This document shows, in pieces, positions 26,728 through 35,431 of a DNA stretch of 64,000 bases. Numbering within the stretch: position 1 is the stretch's first letter; each line of letters begins with the position of its first letter. The position numbers and the translations under genes are program-made. Source of the DNA: Caulobacter zeae (GTDB lineage Bacteria > Pseudomonadota > Alphaproteobacteria > Caulobacterales > Caulobacteraceae); the NCBI RefSeq assembly GCF_002858925.1, contig NZ_PJRS01000019.1, positions 37,391 to 101,390 of the forward strand, read 5' to 3'. Below the pieces are notes generated by a model. That model had not been told where the DNA came from and ran no database searches. It saw nothing but the letters and a program-made list of their open reading frames with translations.

Positions 26728-29625
26728 TCAGCCGCCGAACTTGTAGCGCAGGCTGATCCCGTAGACCCGGCCGTTCATGAAATACTGACGCAGGATGTCG
26801 GTGTCGTAGCCGCCGTCCGGCTCGCCGACGTAGCGGATCGGCGCCTTGTTGGTCAGGTTCGAGGCCGTCAGCGACAGGGTCAGGTCGTCGCGCAGGTTCA
26901 GGTTCACCGAGGCGTCGAGCAGGCCGTAGCCCTTCAGGTAGCGGCCATCGATCGGATTGGGCGAGATCCCGAACAGCACGTAGTCCGAGCGGTAGGTGTA
27001 GACGAGGCGCGCCGAGACCTTCTTGTTCTCGTAGAGGCCCGCCAGGCTCCAGTTCTGGTCGGACTGGAACGGCTGGCGCACCTTCATCGCCCCGAGCGGC
27101 AACTCGGTCTTGACCCAGGTGTACGAGCCCTGGACGCCGAAATCGTGCAGAACCTCAGGCAGGAAATCGTAGTCGAAGAAGGTCTGGGCCGCGAGTTCGA
27201 CGCCCTTGGCGAAGCCGGGGTCGGCGTTCTGGGTCTGGGTGATGCGGAACTGGCCGGTGGGGCAGTTGTTGGGCGTCACGCCGCTGTAGGGCTGCGAGGT
27301 GGCCACCGTCTGGCAGCTCTCGATCCCGATCGGGAAGCCGTCGACCTTCTTGTAGAAGGCCGCGGCCGAGACGTAGCTGGTCGGGCCAAAATACTTTTCC
27401 AGCGACAGGTCGTAGCTGTAGGCCCGCAGCGGCTGAAGATTGGCGTTGCCCTGGCTGCCCGTGCCGCTGGTCAGGTTGACCGTCACGGTCGGGTTGATGT
27501 CGCCGACGCTGGGCCGAGTCATGCCCTTGCCGAAGCCGAAGCGCAGCAGCAGGTCGTCCTGGATGTAGCCGGTCAGGTTCAGGGTCGGCAGCACGTCGGT
27601 GTAGCTGTTGCCCTGGCTGTTGGGGACGATCACCGAGGTTCCACCGCTGGTGTCGGTGACCCGGGCCTCGGCGTCGAGATTGGTGCGCACCACCCGCACG
27701 CCGGCGTTGCCGCGGATGCGGTCGTTCAGGAAGGCGAAGTCGACCACCCCATAGCCGGCCAGCGTCTCTTCCACCGCCTTGCGGCGCGACAGCAGCACTT
27801 CGGGCAGCGAGTCCTCGGCGGGAATGCCGGCCAGGGCGAAGCGGTTGCGGACATTGTCGCCCAGCAGCGCATCGGGCGAAAAGGTCAGGAAGCCCCCTGA
27901 ATAGCCCGCCTCGCCGTCGAACCAGTTGGTGTGCGAGCCGGCGACCAGATCCTGCACGGTCGAGGCGAGGATCCCGTTCGACTGGCTGGCCGTCAGGGCC
28001 AGGCCGTCGGTCGTCAGGTTCTTGCCGCTGAAGGAGTAGTTGTAGAACTTCGACTTCTTTCGGTAGTAGCGCGCCCCGAACTTCACGGCCTTGATGAAGC
28101 TGTCGTTGATGCGCAGCTTTCCATCGAACTGGGCGGCGAGCCCTGCGTCGTCATAGACGTTGTTCGTGCCGTTGGCGTAGTTCAGCAGCACCCAGTTGGC
28201 GGGGTTCGACAGGTCCGGCCCGCTGATCGACAGGGTCTGGGGCGTTCCGACCTGGCGCGTCACGTTCCAGCCCAGGCCCGCGCGCGGGGTCATGGTCACC
28301 GAGCGGTTGTCCTGGTGCTGGTCAGCCTTGACGTAGGAAAGGTCGGCCTTGAGGTCGAGGTCGTCGGTCGGCGACCACTTGGCGCCGCCGGCCAGGATCC
28401 AGGTCTTGTAGAGGCGATGCTCGTCGCCGCCGATCGACGAGAAGCTCGAGCCCAGGAACGTGCCGCTGTTGAATCGCTGGCCGGCCAGCACCGCGTCCTC
28501 GCCGCCATTGGCGTTGCGGTTGGCCAGGCCCTCGGTGGTGCTGAACGGCGTGGTCGCCAAGCCCTGGACATAGCGGCTGTCGGACCCGTTCAGGAAGCGA
28601 TAGCCCTGGTGGTAGAGGTAGGCGTTGTAGTTGCCGTCGACATAGAACTCGAGGCCCGGGCGGACCTTCCACTGGAAGGCGCCGGCGAAGCCCTTGCGGG
28701 TGCGCTGGATGTCCTCCTCGTTCACGTTGATCTGCACGCCGGCCATGTTGACCAGGTTGGCGCGCTCGGCCGAGGTCAGGGCCAGCGGGTTGGCCACGTC
28801 GGCCAGGAAGGCGACGTCGCTGCGGCCGGCATAGGCCTGATTGTAGGCGCTGTTGCCGACGTACTCGGCGCTGTCGGCGCGCACCACGCGGCGCAGGTTG
28901 GTCCCGCCGGGACCGGGCGCGTTGTCGGACCGGTTCCAGCTCTTCTGGTAGTTGGCGCCCAGCAGCAGGCCCATCTCGCCGTCGCCGACATCCCACTTGT
29001 GCGAGACCAGGCCGAAGTATTCGGGCTGCATCTGCTTGACCATGTCGTTGTAGCGACCGGAGATCGCCACGCTGCCCGACATCTTCGGCAGGTCGAGCGG
29101 ACGGCGGGTCTTGATGTCGACGAGGCCGCCGATGCCGCCCTCGATGTGCTCGGCCGAAGGGTTCTTGTAGACGTCCAGGCCCGCGATCATGCCGGGGATA
29201 GCGGCCTCGATATTGAACTCGCTGCCGCCGGCGGTGAAGTACGAACGGCCGTCGACCTGCGAGGCGGTCTGGCCCGACAGGCCCCGGATCGTCAGGCCCG
29301 AGCCGGCCCCGACCGGCGAGGCGCCCTCCCCGCCATAGCGATAGCCCTGCACGCCCGGGATGCGGGTCAGGGTCTCGGCGACGTTGGGATCCGGCAGCTT
29401 GCCGATGTCCTCGGCGCGGATGGAGTCGACGACCTCCATGGTGTTCTTCTTGACCTGCACGGCCGATTGCAGGCTCTGGCGGATGCCGGTGACGACCACC
29501 TCCTCGACGGCTTCTTCGGCGGCCGGCGCCGGCGCGGTCTGGGCGTGGGCGGCGCCGAACGCCCCCAGCGCGACGGCCAGCGTCGAGGCGGTCAGGAACA
29601 GACGCGATTGAACTTCGGACTTCAT
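26728..29625 (-). CDS. TonB-dependent receptor of the polysaccharide island
   Basis: A 965-aa outer-membrane transporter. Signal peptide ending AAHAQ (about residue 29); TonB box EEVVVTG; plug with LPDPNVAETLTRIPGVQGYRYGG, LTIRGLSGQTASQVDGRSYF and HIEGGIGGLVDIKTRRPLDL; barrel to the C-terminal GISLRYKF. The plug is of the Caulobacter/Xanthomonas carbohydrate type. The ATG at 29625 has GGAGGGGAAG upstream. Operator 2 lies 164-179 nt upstream of the start, so it should belong to the island regulon. It converges on beta-helix enzyme A. Confidence 0.92.
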   Translation of the reverse strand: MKSEVQSRLFLTASTLAVALGAFGAAHAQTAPAPAAEEAVEEVVVTGIRQSLQSAVQVKKNTMEVVDSIRAEDIGKLPDPNVAETLTRIPGVQGYRYGGEGASPVGAGSGLTIRGLSGQTASQVDGRSYFTAGGSEFNIEAAIPGMIAGLDVYKNPSAEHIEGGIGGLVDIKTRRPLDLPKMSGSVAISGRYNDMVKQMQPEYFGLVSHKWDVGDGEMGLLLGANYQKSWNRSDNAPGPGGTNLRRVVRADSAEYVGNSAYNQAYAGRSDVAFLADVANPLALTSAERANLVNMAGVQINVNEEDIQRTRKGFAGAFQWKVRPGLEFYVDGNYNAYLYHQGYRFLNGSDSRYVQGLATTPFSTTEGLANRNANGGEDAVLAGQRFNSGTFLGSSFSSIGGDEHRLYKTWILAGGAKWSPTDDLDLKADLSYVKADQHQDNRSVTMTPRAGLGWNVTRQVGTPQTLSISGPDLSNPANWVLLNYANGTNNVYDDAGLAAQFDGKLRINDSFIKAVKFGARYYRKKSKFYNYSFSGKNLTTDGLALTASQSNGILASTVQDLVAGSHTNWFDGEAGYSGGFLTFSPDALLGDNVRNRFALAGIPAEDSLPEVLLSRRKAVEETLAGYGVVDFAFLNDRIRGNAGVRVVRTNLDAEARVTDTSGGTSVIVPNSQGNSYTDVLPTLNLTGYIQDDLLLRFGFGKGMTRPSVGDINPTVTVNLTSGTGSQGNANLQPLRAYSYDLSLEKYFGPTSYVSAAAFYKKVDGFPIGIESCQTVATSQPYSGVTPNNCPTGQFRITQTQNADPGFAKGVELAAQTFFDYDFLPEVLHDFGVQGSYTWVKTELPLGAMKVRQPFQSDQNWSLAGLYENKKVSARLVYTYRSDYVLFGISPNPIDGRYLKGYGLLDASVNLNLRDDLTLSLTASNLTNKAPIRYVGEPDGGYDTDILRQYFMNGRVYGISLRYKFGG

Positions 29626-29788
29626 GGCTTCCCCTCCTGCGGAGCCTACGCCCGATAAGCCGGCGCGGCCCGTCAGATCCCGCGCGAGGCGGGCTTTCCC
29701 TGTTGGCTCGGGCGCTTGGCGCGCCCTCTCTGTTTCACTCCCGGATTGGGGCGTCGCCTGAGCGGCGATCTTCTCCAACCACATATAC

Positions 29789-29804
29789 TTGTTATCGATA
29801 TCAT
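29789..29804. promoter_or_regulatory. Island operator 2 (upstream of TBDR)
   Basis: TTGTTATC-GATATCAT, a close relative of the island palindrome, in the 225-bp gap between the lyase stop and the TBDR start. It indicates a separate promoter for the TBDR. Confidence 0.75.
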
Positions 29805-29850
29805 ATATCGCTGACAAGAGCTTTTGTCAGACAAATGCGATGATTGCGTT

Positions 29851-32163
29851 TCAGTTGGACGGCGGAGACCGACGCGCCAGCGCCACGTCGCCTGAACAGG
29901 CCCTGGCGACGCCGTCGACCTTGATCGCCCGCGCGCCGTCGCAGGCCAGACGGATGGCGTAGGTCGGCTGTCCCTGGATGCTGGCCTCGACGCCCTGCCC
30001 CGCCTTGCTCTTGACCACGAAGGCCTTCGACAGGCTGTCCAGCTCCACCCGCCCCTCGCGCCGCAGATAGCTGCCGTCGGCGACGAACCAGCGACGCGGC
30101 TTGGCCGCGCTGCCGCCCTCCGGATAGGTCAGCGCCAGGATGTAGGCGTCGGTCTGCCAGCCGCCGAGATCGGCGTTGGCGTTGCGGTGGCGGATCCGGC
30201 CGTCGGCCAGCAGGTTGAAATAGACCTCGGTGACCTCGCCCTTCTGGTGCACGCGCACCATCAGCCAGTCCTTGGTCTCGACCTTCTCGATCCTGGGCGC
30301 GGGATTAGGCCCGTTGGGCGTCAGGGCCACCACGAACTTGGTCCGGTCGGTCACGCCCGGCGCCTGCAGGCGCAGATAGGGCTGGGCCTCGTCGGGCGCA
30401 TGATCCTTCAGGCCCTTTCCCTCGGCCATCCGCATCAGCTCGGGATAGTCGGTGAACAGGCCCGCGTCCGGCAGGGCCTCAGGGAACAGCGGCCGCACCG
30501 CCACCTCGGCTTCGCCGTTCCGGACGGTAATCACCTGCCCCTGGCGCTTGGCCTCGCCCTCGTAGTGCATCAGCCACTCGAATTGGCCCGGCGCCCAGCC
30601 CTTGAGGTCGTCGATGACCAGGATCACGTCGCCGATCCACATGAAGCTGCGGTACTTGCGCTCGAAAGTCCGGGCGTTTGGACCCGTGGCGTCGGCCCAG
30701 ACGAAGCGCAGGTCGCCGGCGTCGACCAGGTGGTCGACCCGCCCCACGAAGTGCGAGCCGTTGTAGGTGTTGCTCTCCGGCTCGGCCTTGCCGTCCAGGG
30801 TGACGACGTTGTGGGCCACGCTCTGTCGATAGTAGCCGTCGTATTCGGGCCGGGCGTAGCTGCTGTTGCCGGAGTCGATCAGCAGCTGCTTGCCCTTGTG
30901 CCAGAGGATGAAGCTGCCGGCGTCGGCGTGGTTGTGGTTCCAGGTGAAGCCCGAGCGCAGAGCCAGGAAGGTGGCGTCCGGCGCCCAGGACGAGCGCAGC
31001 GTCGCCGCGCCCAGGTCGCTGTCAATCCAGCTGGTCGGCAGGCCCGGCCCCTTGCCTACCGAAGCGCGAGCCTTGGCCGAGGGCCATTGCACCATATTCT
31101 CGGGCTCGGCGAACACGTCCTGCTTGGGGTCGGGCCGCACGGTGTTCAGGTACCAGAGATAGCGCGATTGCTGGTCGCCGCTGGCCCACAGATTGGCGAT
31201 GGCGCTGGCCCCGCTGGAGGTCGGGTTGCCGTCGCCGAAGTTGGTCGACAGAAAGCCGCCGGTGGTCGGGTAGAGGTTCTGGATGAAGTAGTCGCCCAGG
31301 CCCGCCAGGCGCGGCGTCGCCGCGGGCTTTTCCTTGAAGGCGTCGAGCCACGCGCGCTTGAAGCGCAGATAGCCCTCGGCGGCGAAGTCAGCGTAGTTGA
31401 TGCTCTCGACGAAGGCCCCGTTGGACGCGAAGTGCGCCGGCTTGGTCTCGATGGCGCTGCCGTCGTAGTTGGCCCACTCCTCGGCGGCCTCGTCGATGCG
31501 GCGGATCCAGGCGTCGGCCTGGGGCTCTTCGGTCTTGATGGCGATCGCCGCCACGCCGACGCCGAAGACGATATGGCTGAACCAGTTGTGCCCCATGGTG
31601 TCGAGGCTGTGGATCCGCTCCTTGCCGTCGATCCAGTCGTTCAGGGTCGGGCGGATCGCGCCCTTGACCAGGGCCTTGGCCAGGCGGTCGCGCTCGGCGG
31701 GACTGAGGGCATCGTGGATGGCGTCGAACGTAAGCCCGTAGGTGTAGGCGCTGGTCCCCATGCCGAGGTCGGAGTTCCAGACCGGATTGCGGGCCAGGAG
31801 CGGCTTGTCGGTCACCCAGTTGGCGCGACCGGCATAGATGTAGAGCAGGGCCTTGGCGCGATCCGCGTACTTGCGCTCGCCGGTCATGCGGTAGGTCAGC
31901 GACAGGCCCATCAGCGCCGCGTTCAGCTCGCGGTCGTTGGCCGGCTTGCGGGTGAGGGCCGCATCGGCTTCGGCGCGGGCCTTGGTCCAGGCGGCCTTGG
32001 CGTCGGGATCCTCGGCTACGCGGGCTTTGAACTGCGAGACGTGGGCGTCGCTGAAGGTCAGGTAGGGATGGGCCGCCTTCAGGGTCTGGGCCGAAGCCGT
32101 CCCGGCCAGGAGACAGGTCGCCAGGGCCAGGCCCGAAACCATCCGCTTTGCTCGGCTCTTCAC
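29851..32163 (-). CDS. Secreted heparinase II/III-family polysaccharide lyase
   Basis: A 770-aa exported enzyme. Signal peptide about 1-25 (ending GTASAQ); alpha-helical toroid about 30-370 with DTMGHNWFSH (188-197) and FVESINYADF (candidate catalytic Tyr257); then the beta-sandwich domain with the family hallmark NHNHADAGSF (409-418; His410, His412) and YYRQSVAHNVV (444-454). The family cleaves uronic-acid-containing polysaccharides by beta-elimination, giving unsaturated ends that the GH88 in this island could remove. The substrate (heparin, alginate, glucuronan or other) is not readable from sequence. I use the GTG at 32163 with GGGGAG six bases upstream. Operator 3 lies 37 nt upstream. 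Confidence 0.87.
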   Translation of the reverse strand: MKSRAKRMVSGLALATCLLAGTASAQTLKAAHPYLTFSDAHVSQFKARVAEDPDAKAAWTKARAEADAALTRKPANDRELNAALMGLSLTYRMTGERKYADRAKALLYIYAGRANWVTDKPLLARNPVWNSDLGMGTSAYTYGLTFDAIHDALSPAERDRLAKALVKGAIRPTLNDWIDGKERIHSLDTMGHNWFSHIVFGVGVAAIAIKTEEPQADAWIRRIDEAAEEWANYDGSAIETKPAHFASNGAFVESINYADFAAEGYLRFKRAWLDAFKEKPAATPRLAGLGDYFIQNLYPTTGGFLSTNFGDGNPTSSGASAIANLWASGDQQSRYLWYLNTVRPDPKQDVFAEPENMVQWPSAKARASVGKGPGLPTSWIDSDLGAATLRSSWAPDATFLALRSGFTWNHNHADAGSFILWHKGKQLLIDSGNSSYARPEYDGYYRQSVAHNVVTLDGKAEPESNTYNGSHFVGRVDHLVDAGDLRFVWADATGPNARTFERKYRSFMWIGDVILVIDDLKGWAPGQFEWLMHYEGEAKRQGQVITVRNGEAEVAVRPLFPEALPDAGLFTDYPELMRMAEGKGLKDHAPDEAQPYLRLQAPGVTDRTKFVVALTPNGPNPAPRIEKVETKDWLMVRVHQKGEVTEVYFNLLADGRIRHRNANADLGGWQTDAYILALTYPEGGSAAKPRRWFVADGSYLRREGRVELDSLSKAFVVKSKAGQGVEASIQGQPTYAIRLACDGARAIKVDGVARACSGDVALARRSPPSN

Positions 32164-32199
32164 GCGCTGCTCCCCATACGCTTTTTCTGACTTCAGATT

Positions 32200-32215
32200 A
32201 TGATATCGATATCAT
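32200..32215. promoter_or_regulatory. Island operator 3 (upstream of heparinase-family lyase)
   Basis: ATGATATC-GATATCAT, a perfect 16-bp palindrome, 37 nt upstream of the lyase GTG and just after the stop of the 2OG-oxygenase gene at 32249. The lyase therefore has its own controlled promoter. Confidence 0.82.
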
Positions 32216-32248
32216 TCTTGGGTGCAAGCGGCTCTGCGCTGGCCCCGC

Positions 32249-32911
32249 TCAGGCCAGGGCGAGATTGATCGCCATGGACCGCCGCACACCCGGACTGCGG
32301 AACGGGTAGACGCAGTGCAGCATCCACGAGGGCCACAGGTAGAAGTCGCCGACCACCGGCTTGACGGTGAAGAGGTTCTTGACGCCCACGGCGCTGCGGC
32401 TGTCGATGAACTGGAGGCACCCGGCGGTGTTCTGCCTTGCCTTGTCGGACGCGAACTCGGCTTCGTAACCGGGCGGAACGCGCAGGAAGCCGACGCTGGA
32501 ATAGAGGCAGCCCTGGTGGAAATGGGCGGGATTGTAGTCGCCGGCGACCATGTCGTTGATCCAGCCTTCCTTGATCTCGATCCGCAGCTTTTTCGCCTCG
32601 AGCTCCTCGGTGCGCTCGTAGTCGGAGAAATGCATCAGGGCGTTCTCGCACCGGTAGGTGTAGGTGCGGGCCACGTCGAACAGGAAATCGCTCAGCTCGA
32701 CCGTCTCGCGGATCACGTCGGTGAAGCGGATCTCGGTGCTGACCGCGCCCGCCAGATGGGCCGACCAGTCGCGGGCGGCGACCTCGTCCTGGCGCGCGAC
32801 GATCTCGTCGATACGGGCGTTCAGGCGCTCGACCACGCCCGGCGGCATGGTCGCCTTGATGATCGTCGGGCTGAACGGCGCGACCAGCCGCAGGTCGTGA
32901 TCGCGGGTCAT
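32249..32911 (-). CDS. Putative 2-oxoglutarate/Fe(II) oxygenase
   Basis: A 220-aa cytoplasmic protein. The core is NPAHFHQGCLYSSVGFLRVP (127-146), then FYLWPSWMLHCVYPF (190-204) and RRSMAINLAL at the C-terminus. This matches the 2OG-Fe(II) oxygenase family that is often found beside TBDRs in Caulobacter and Xanthomonas. His130/His132 and His199 are candidate iron ligands and Arg210/211 a 2OG ligand. The HxD motif appears as HFH, as in part of this family. GGGGGGAG precedes the ATG at 32911. It lies between the lyase and an uncharacterised secreted protein, all on one strand. The substrate is unknown. Confidence 0.75.
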   Translation of the reverse strand: MTRDHDLRLVAPFSPTIIKATMPPGVVERLNARIDEIVARQDEVAARDWSAHLAGAVSTEIRFTDVIRETVELSDFLFDVARTYTYRCENALMHFSDYERTEELEAKKLRIEIKEGWINDMVAGDYNPAHFHQGCLYSSVGFLRVPPGYEAEFASDKARQNTAGCLQFIDSRSAVGVKNLFTVKPVVGDFYLWPSWMLHCVYPFRSPGVRRSMAINLALA

Positions 32912-33000
32912 GGCCGCTCCCCCCGAAATCCGACCCGATCCCTTTTCTCGTCGTCCTGGGCGAAGGAACGCGCGCTCTTGGTCTTCATCACGCCCAAGCC

Positions 33001-35343
33001 CTAGCGCCCCGGCGACCAGATCACCGCCGTCGCGCCCGGCGCCAGGGTCAGGCTGGTCGCGTCCGGCGCCAACTTGCGGCGAGTGACCAGATCGGTCCGC
33101 TCGCTCGCCGCCTTGGGCAGGTCGACGAGCACCGCCTTGCTCCCGGCGTTCATGGCGATCAGGTACGGGCCGTAGGTCGCTTCGTAGTAGTAGCCGCGGC
33201 CAGCATAGGGGTTGTCCTGGTCCTTGTAGCGGGCCTCGGGCGGTCCCTTGGCCACCGGCAGGACCTCGCCCTCCAGCGCCGCCGGCGCCTCGCCCGGATA
33301 GCGGACGATCGGGATCGAGCCGGCCGAGATGTGCGGCGTCGCCCGCCGCACACAGGTCTTGCCGCTGGGTTCGAAGTCGACCCGAGCAGCAATAGTGGCG
33401 ATGCGATCGACGGTCGGGGTCTGGTAGTGGAAGCGCGCCAGACGGTTCACCCCGCAGTTGGCCCGCCAGTAGAGCGAGGCGTAGAGCACGTCGTCGCCGT
33501 TCTTGATCGCCACCACCCCGCCCTCGGGATCGGCGAAGACGAAGTCGGGCTGCCCCGCCGTCATCGGCAGCTTCACTTCCGATTTCGGCCAGGCCTTGAC
33601 CGCCAGCCACTCGTCATAGGCGTCGAGCAGGCCGATCGTCGTGCGCTGGTTCTTGTCCTTCAGGCGATCGCGCAGCACGGCGTAGTACTGGCCGTCATCC
33701 AGGGCCTGGCGGGCGATCGCCATCAGCTGCGGGTCGCGCGTGGCGACGGCCACGTTGAAGGGCGTGTTGTCCCAGCCGGACTTCTGCACGTAGGTCGTCG
33801 CACCCGGATAGACAGGGTCGCGCCAGCCGATCGGCGCCTCCAGCAGCATGGTGCGCGCGCCCTCGGCGTCGATCCCCGGATAGCGGAAGGCCATCCGCGC
33901 CCTGGCCATCTTCAAGAGCTGGTCGCGCAGGAGCGGATCGCCCTGCCCGCCCGACGTCGCGGCCGTGGCCTGGTAGATGCTGGTCGCCCAGTCGAGGATC
34001 TCGCCGTAGCTGCCGACGAAGCCCAGCTCCTTTGAAAGCCCGGCCTGGGTGAAGAGCCTGTAGTCGTCGGCCGAGCGGAAGCTGCCGGTGTCGGCGGCGG
34101 CGCTGGAATAGGTCGGCTTGCCGGCCTCGTCGAGGCTGCCGGTCCAGGGCGCAAGACCCATGGACTCGTAGAAGAACCGCCGCATCGCCGGTTCGGGCCG
34201 GGCCAGCGGGCTGTCCAGCGACCGCAGGCCCTCGTTGCTCCAGTAGATGCCCAGGTCCACGATCATCGACTGGTTGGTGTAGAGCCGGCGATGGGTCTGG
34301 ATGTAGCCGAGCCCTGCGTCGAGCATCCGGGCATAGGCCTCGCGACGCGTCGAAGCGCCCTCCACGCCCGTGACCGGCGTATCCAGATAGGGCGCGACAT
34401 CGGCTTGCAGCAGGCGCAGCGCCTTGCCGAACGGCCCCATGGCGTCCCAGTCGGCGTTGGTGCGGCTGGCGTCGACATAGACGCTCTTCGGATCGGCCAG
34501 GAAGCGGGCGTAGAAGGCGTCGCCGCTCTCGATCACCTTGCGGGCCACGGCCGGATTGGCGTGGGCCTTGGTCCAGGACAGGGCGGCGGCGCGCGCCAGG
34601 AATTGCACCTCCAGCAGGTTCAGCGGGCCGGTCTGGGCCAGCTTGCGGTCGATCTCGCGGTTCACCCGGACCTTGAGGTCGTCGAGCACCTCGGGACCGG
34701 CCGAAGGCGCGGCCGCCAGCGGCGGTGCGACGCCGGCCTGATCGCCGCTGTCCAGGAACGGGTCGGCGTGAACATAGAGCGCATAGACCGGCCGCGAGGC
34801 CTGGCTCATGGGCTTCTGGAAGCTCTCGAACTGCTGGGTGTAGACGGCGTAGGGCCCGCTGGCGCGGATCGCGCAGTCCAGCGCCTTCTTCCCCCAGGTC
34901 AGGGTGATCGGCAGCGGGAAGGTGCGGTAGGTGAAGCGACCGGCGAAGGGCGGCTCCTGGGTTCCGATGTCGAGGATCTCGACGTCGCCCAGGTGGCGAT
35001 AACCGACCTGCCTGCCCTCGCAGAACAGGGTCAGCTTGCCGTCATTGACGTCGCCGCCCCATAGGCGGATCGAGGCGTAGTTCTGGATCGCCGGATCGAC
35101 GGCCAGGCGGAACTTCAGGTCGCCGCTGAACCGCGCGCCGGCCTCGCTTGGAGGCAAGCGCCGCGCGGCGAGACCCAGGCCGCCTTCGACACGCTCTGAC
35201 GCCGAAGCGTCCACCGCGTGCGCGGCCTCGGAAACCGCGTCGCCGAACACCACCTTGTCGATGAGCGGCGTGGCCGCGCTGGCCTGCGTCGCCAGAAGGC
35301 CGAGCAGAGCGCTCGCGCCGAGGATCAGCCGATGGCGGGTCAT
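33001..35343 (-). CDS. Large secreted protein of unknown function in the polysaccharide island
   Basis: A 780-aa exported protein. Signal peptide about 1-23 (ending QASAAT). Residues about 25-170 look like a beta-sandwich (KFRLAVDPAIQNYASIRLWGG, GRFTYRTFPLPITLTW); about 210-560 are mostly helical (YTNQSMIVDLGIYWSNEGLRS, YGEILDWATSIYQAT), like an alpha/alpha toroid; about 600-780 are beta-rich (GRGYYYEATYGPYLIAMNAG, LAPGATAVIWSPG). That layout, helical toroid followed by beta-sandwich, resembles polysaccharide lyases and some glycosidases, but I recognise no catalytic motif. The start ATG at 35343 follows GAGGGGCG. It lies 89 nt upstream of the 2OG-oxygenase gene on the same strand. Confidence 0.8.
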   Translation of the reverse strand: MTRHRLILGASALLGLLATQASAATPLIDKVVFGDAVSEAAHAVDASASERVEGGLGLAARRLPPSEAGARFSGDLKFRLAVDPAIQNYASIRLWGGDVNDGKLTLFCEGRQVGYRHLGDVEILDIGTQEPPFAGRFTYRTFPLPITLTWGKKALDCAIRASGPYAVYTQQFESFQKPMSQASRPVYALYVHADPFLDSGDQAGVAPPLAAAPSAGPEVLDDLKVRVNREIDRKLAQTGPLNLLEVQFLARAAALSWTKAHANPAVARKVIESGDAFYARFLADPKSVYVDASRTNADWDAMGPFGKALRLLQADVAPYLDTPVTGVEGASTRREAYARMLDAGLGYIQTHRRLYTNQSMIVDLGIYWSNEGLRSLDSPLARPEPAMRRFFYESMGLAPWTGSLDEAGKPTYSSAAADTGSFRSADDYRLFTQAGLSKELGFVGSYGEILDWATSIYQATAATSGGQGDPLLRDQLLKMARARMAFRYPGIDAEGARTMLLEAPIGWRDPVYPGATTYVQKSGWDNTPFNVAVATRDPQLMAIARQALDDGQYYAVLRDRLKDKNQRTTIGLLDAYDEWLAVKAWPKSEVKLPMTAGQPDFVFADPEGGVVAIKNGDDVLYASLYWRANCGVNRLARFHYQTPTVDRIATIAARVDFEPSGKTCVRRATPHISAGSIPIVRYPGEAPAALEGEVLPVAKGPPEARYKDQDNPYAGRGYYYEATYGPYLIAMNAGSKAVLVDLPKAASERTDLVTRRKLAPDATSLTLAPGATAVIWSPGR

Positions 35344-35372
35344 GCGCCCCTCGTTCGTGATGCTTGGGATAG

Positions 35373-35411
35373 GCCCGGCGAGCGAGGGCGCGACACCCTC
35401 GCCCGCCGGGC
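35373..35411 (-). terminator. Long intercistronic stem-loop after TBDR gene
   Basis: A 16-bp stem with one mismatch (GCCCGGCGAGCGAGGG / CCCTCGCCCGCCGGGC) and a 7-nt loop, 20 nt downstream of the TBDR stop and 29 nt before the start of the next gene. No U-run follows on the minus strand. It is likely a stabiliser or attenuator between the receptor and the downstream genes. Confidence 0.55.
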
Positions 35412-35431
35412 ATTTGGGTTCCGGCCGCGGC

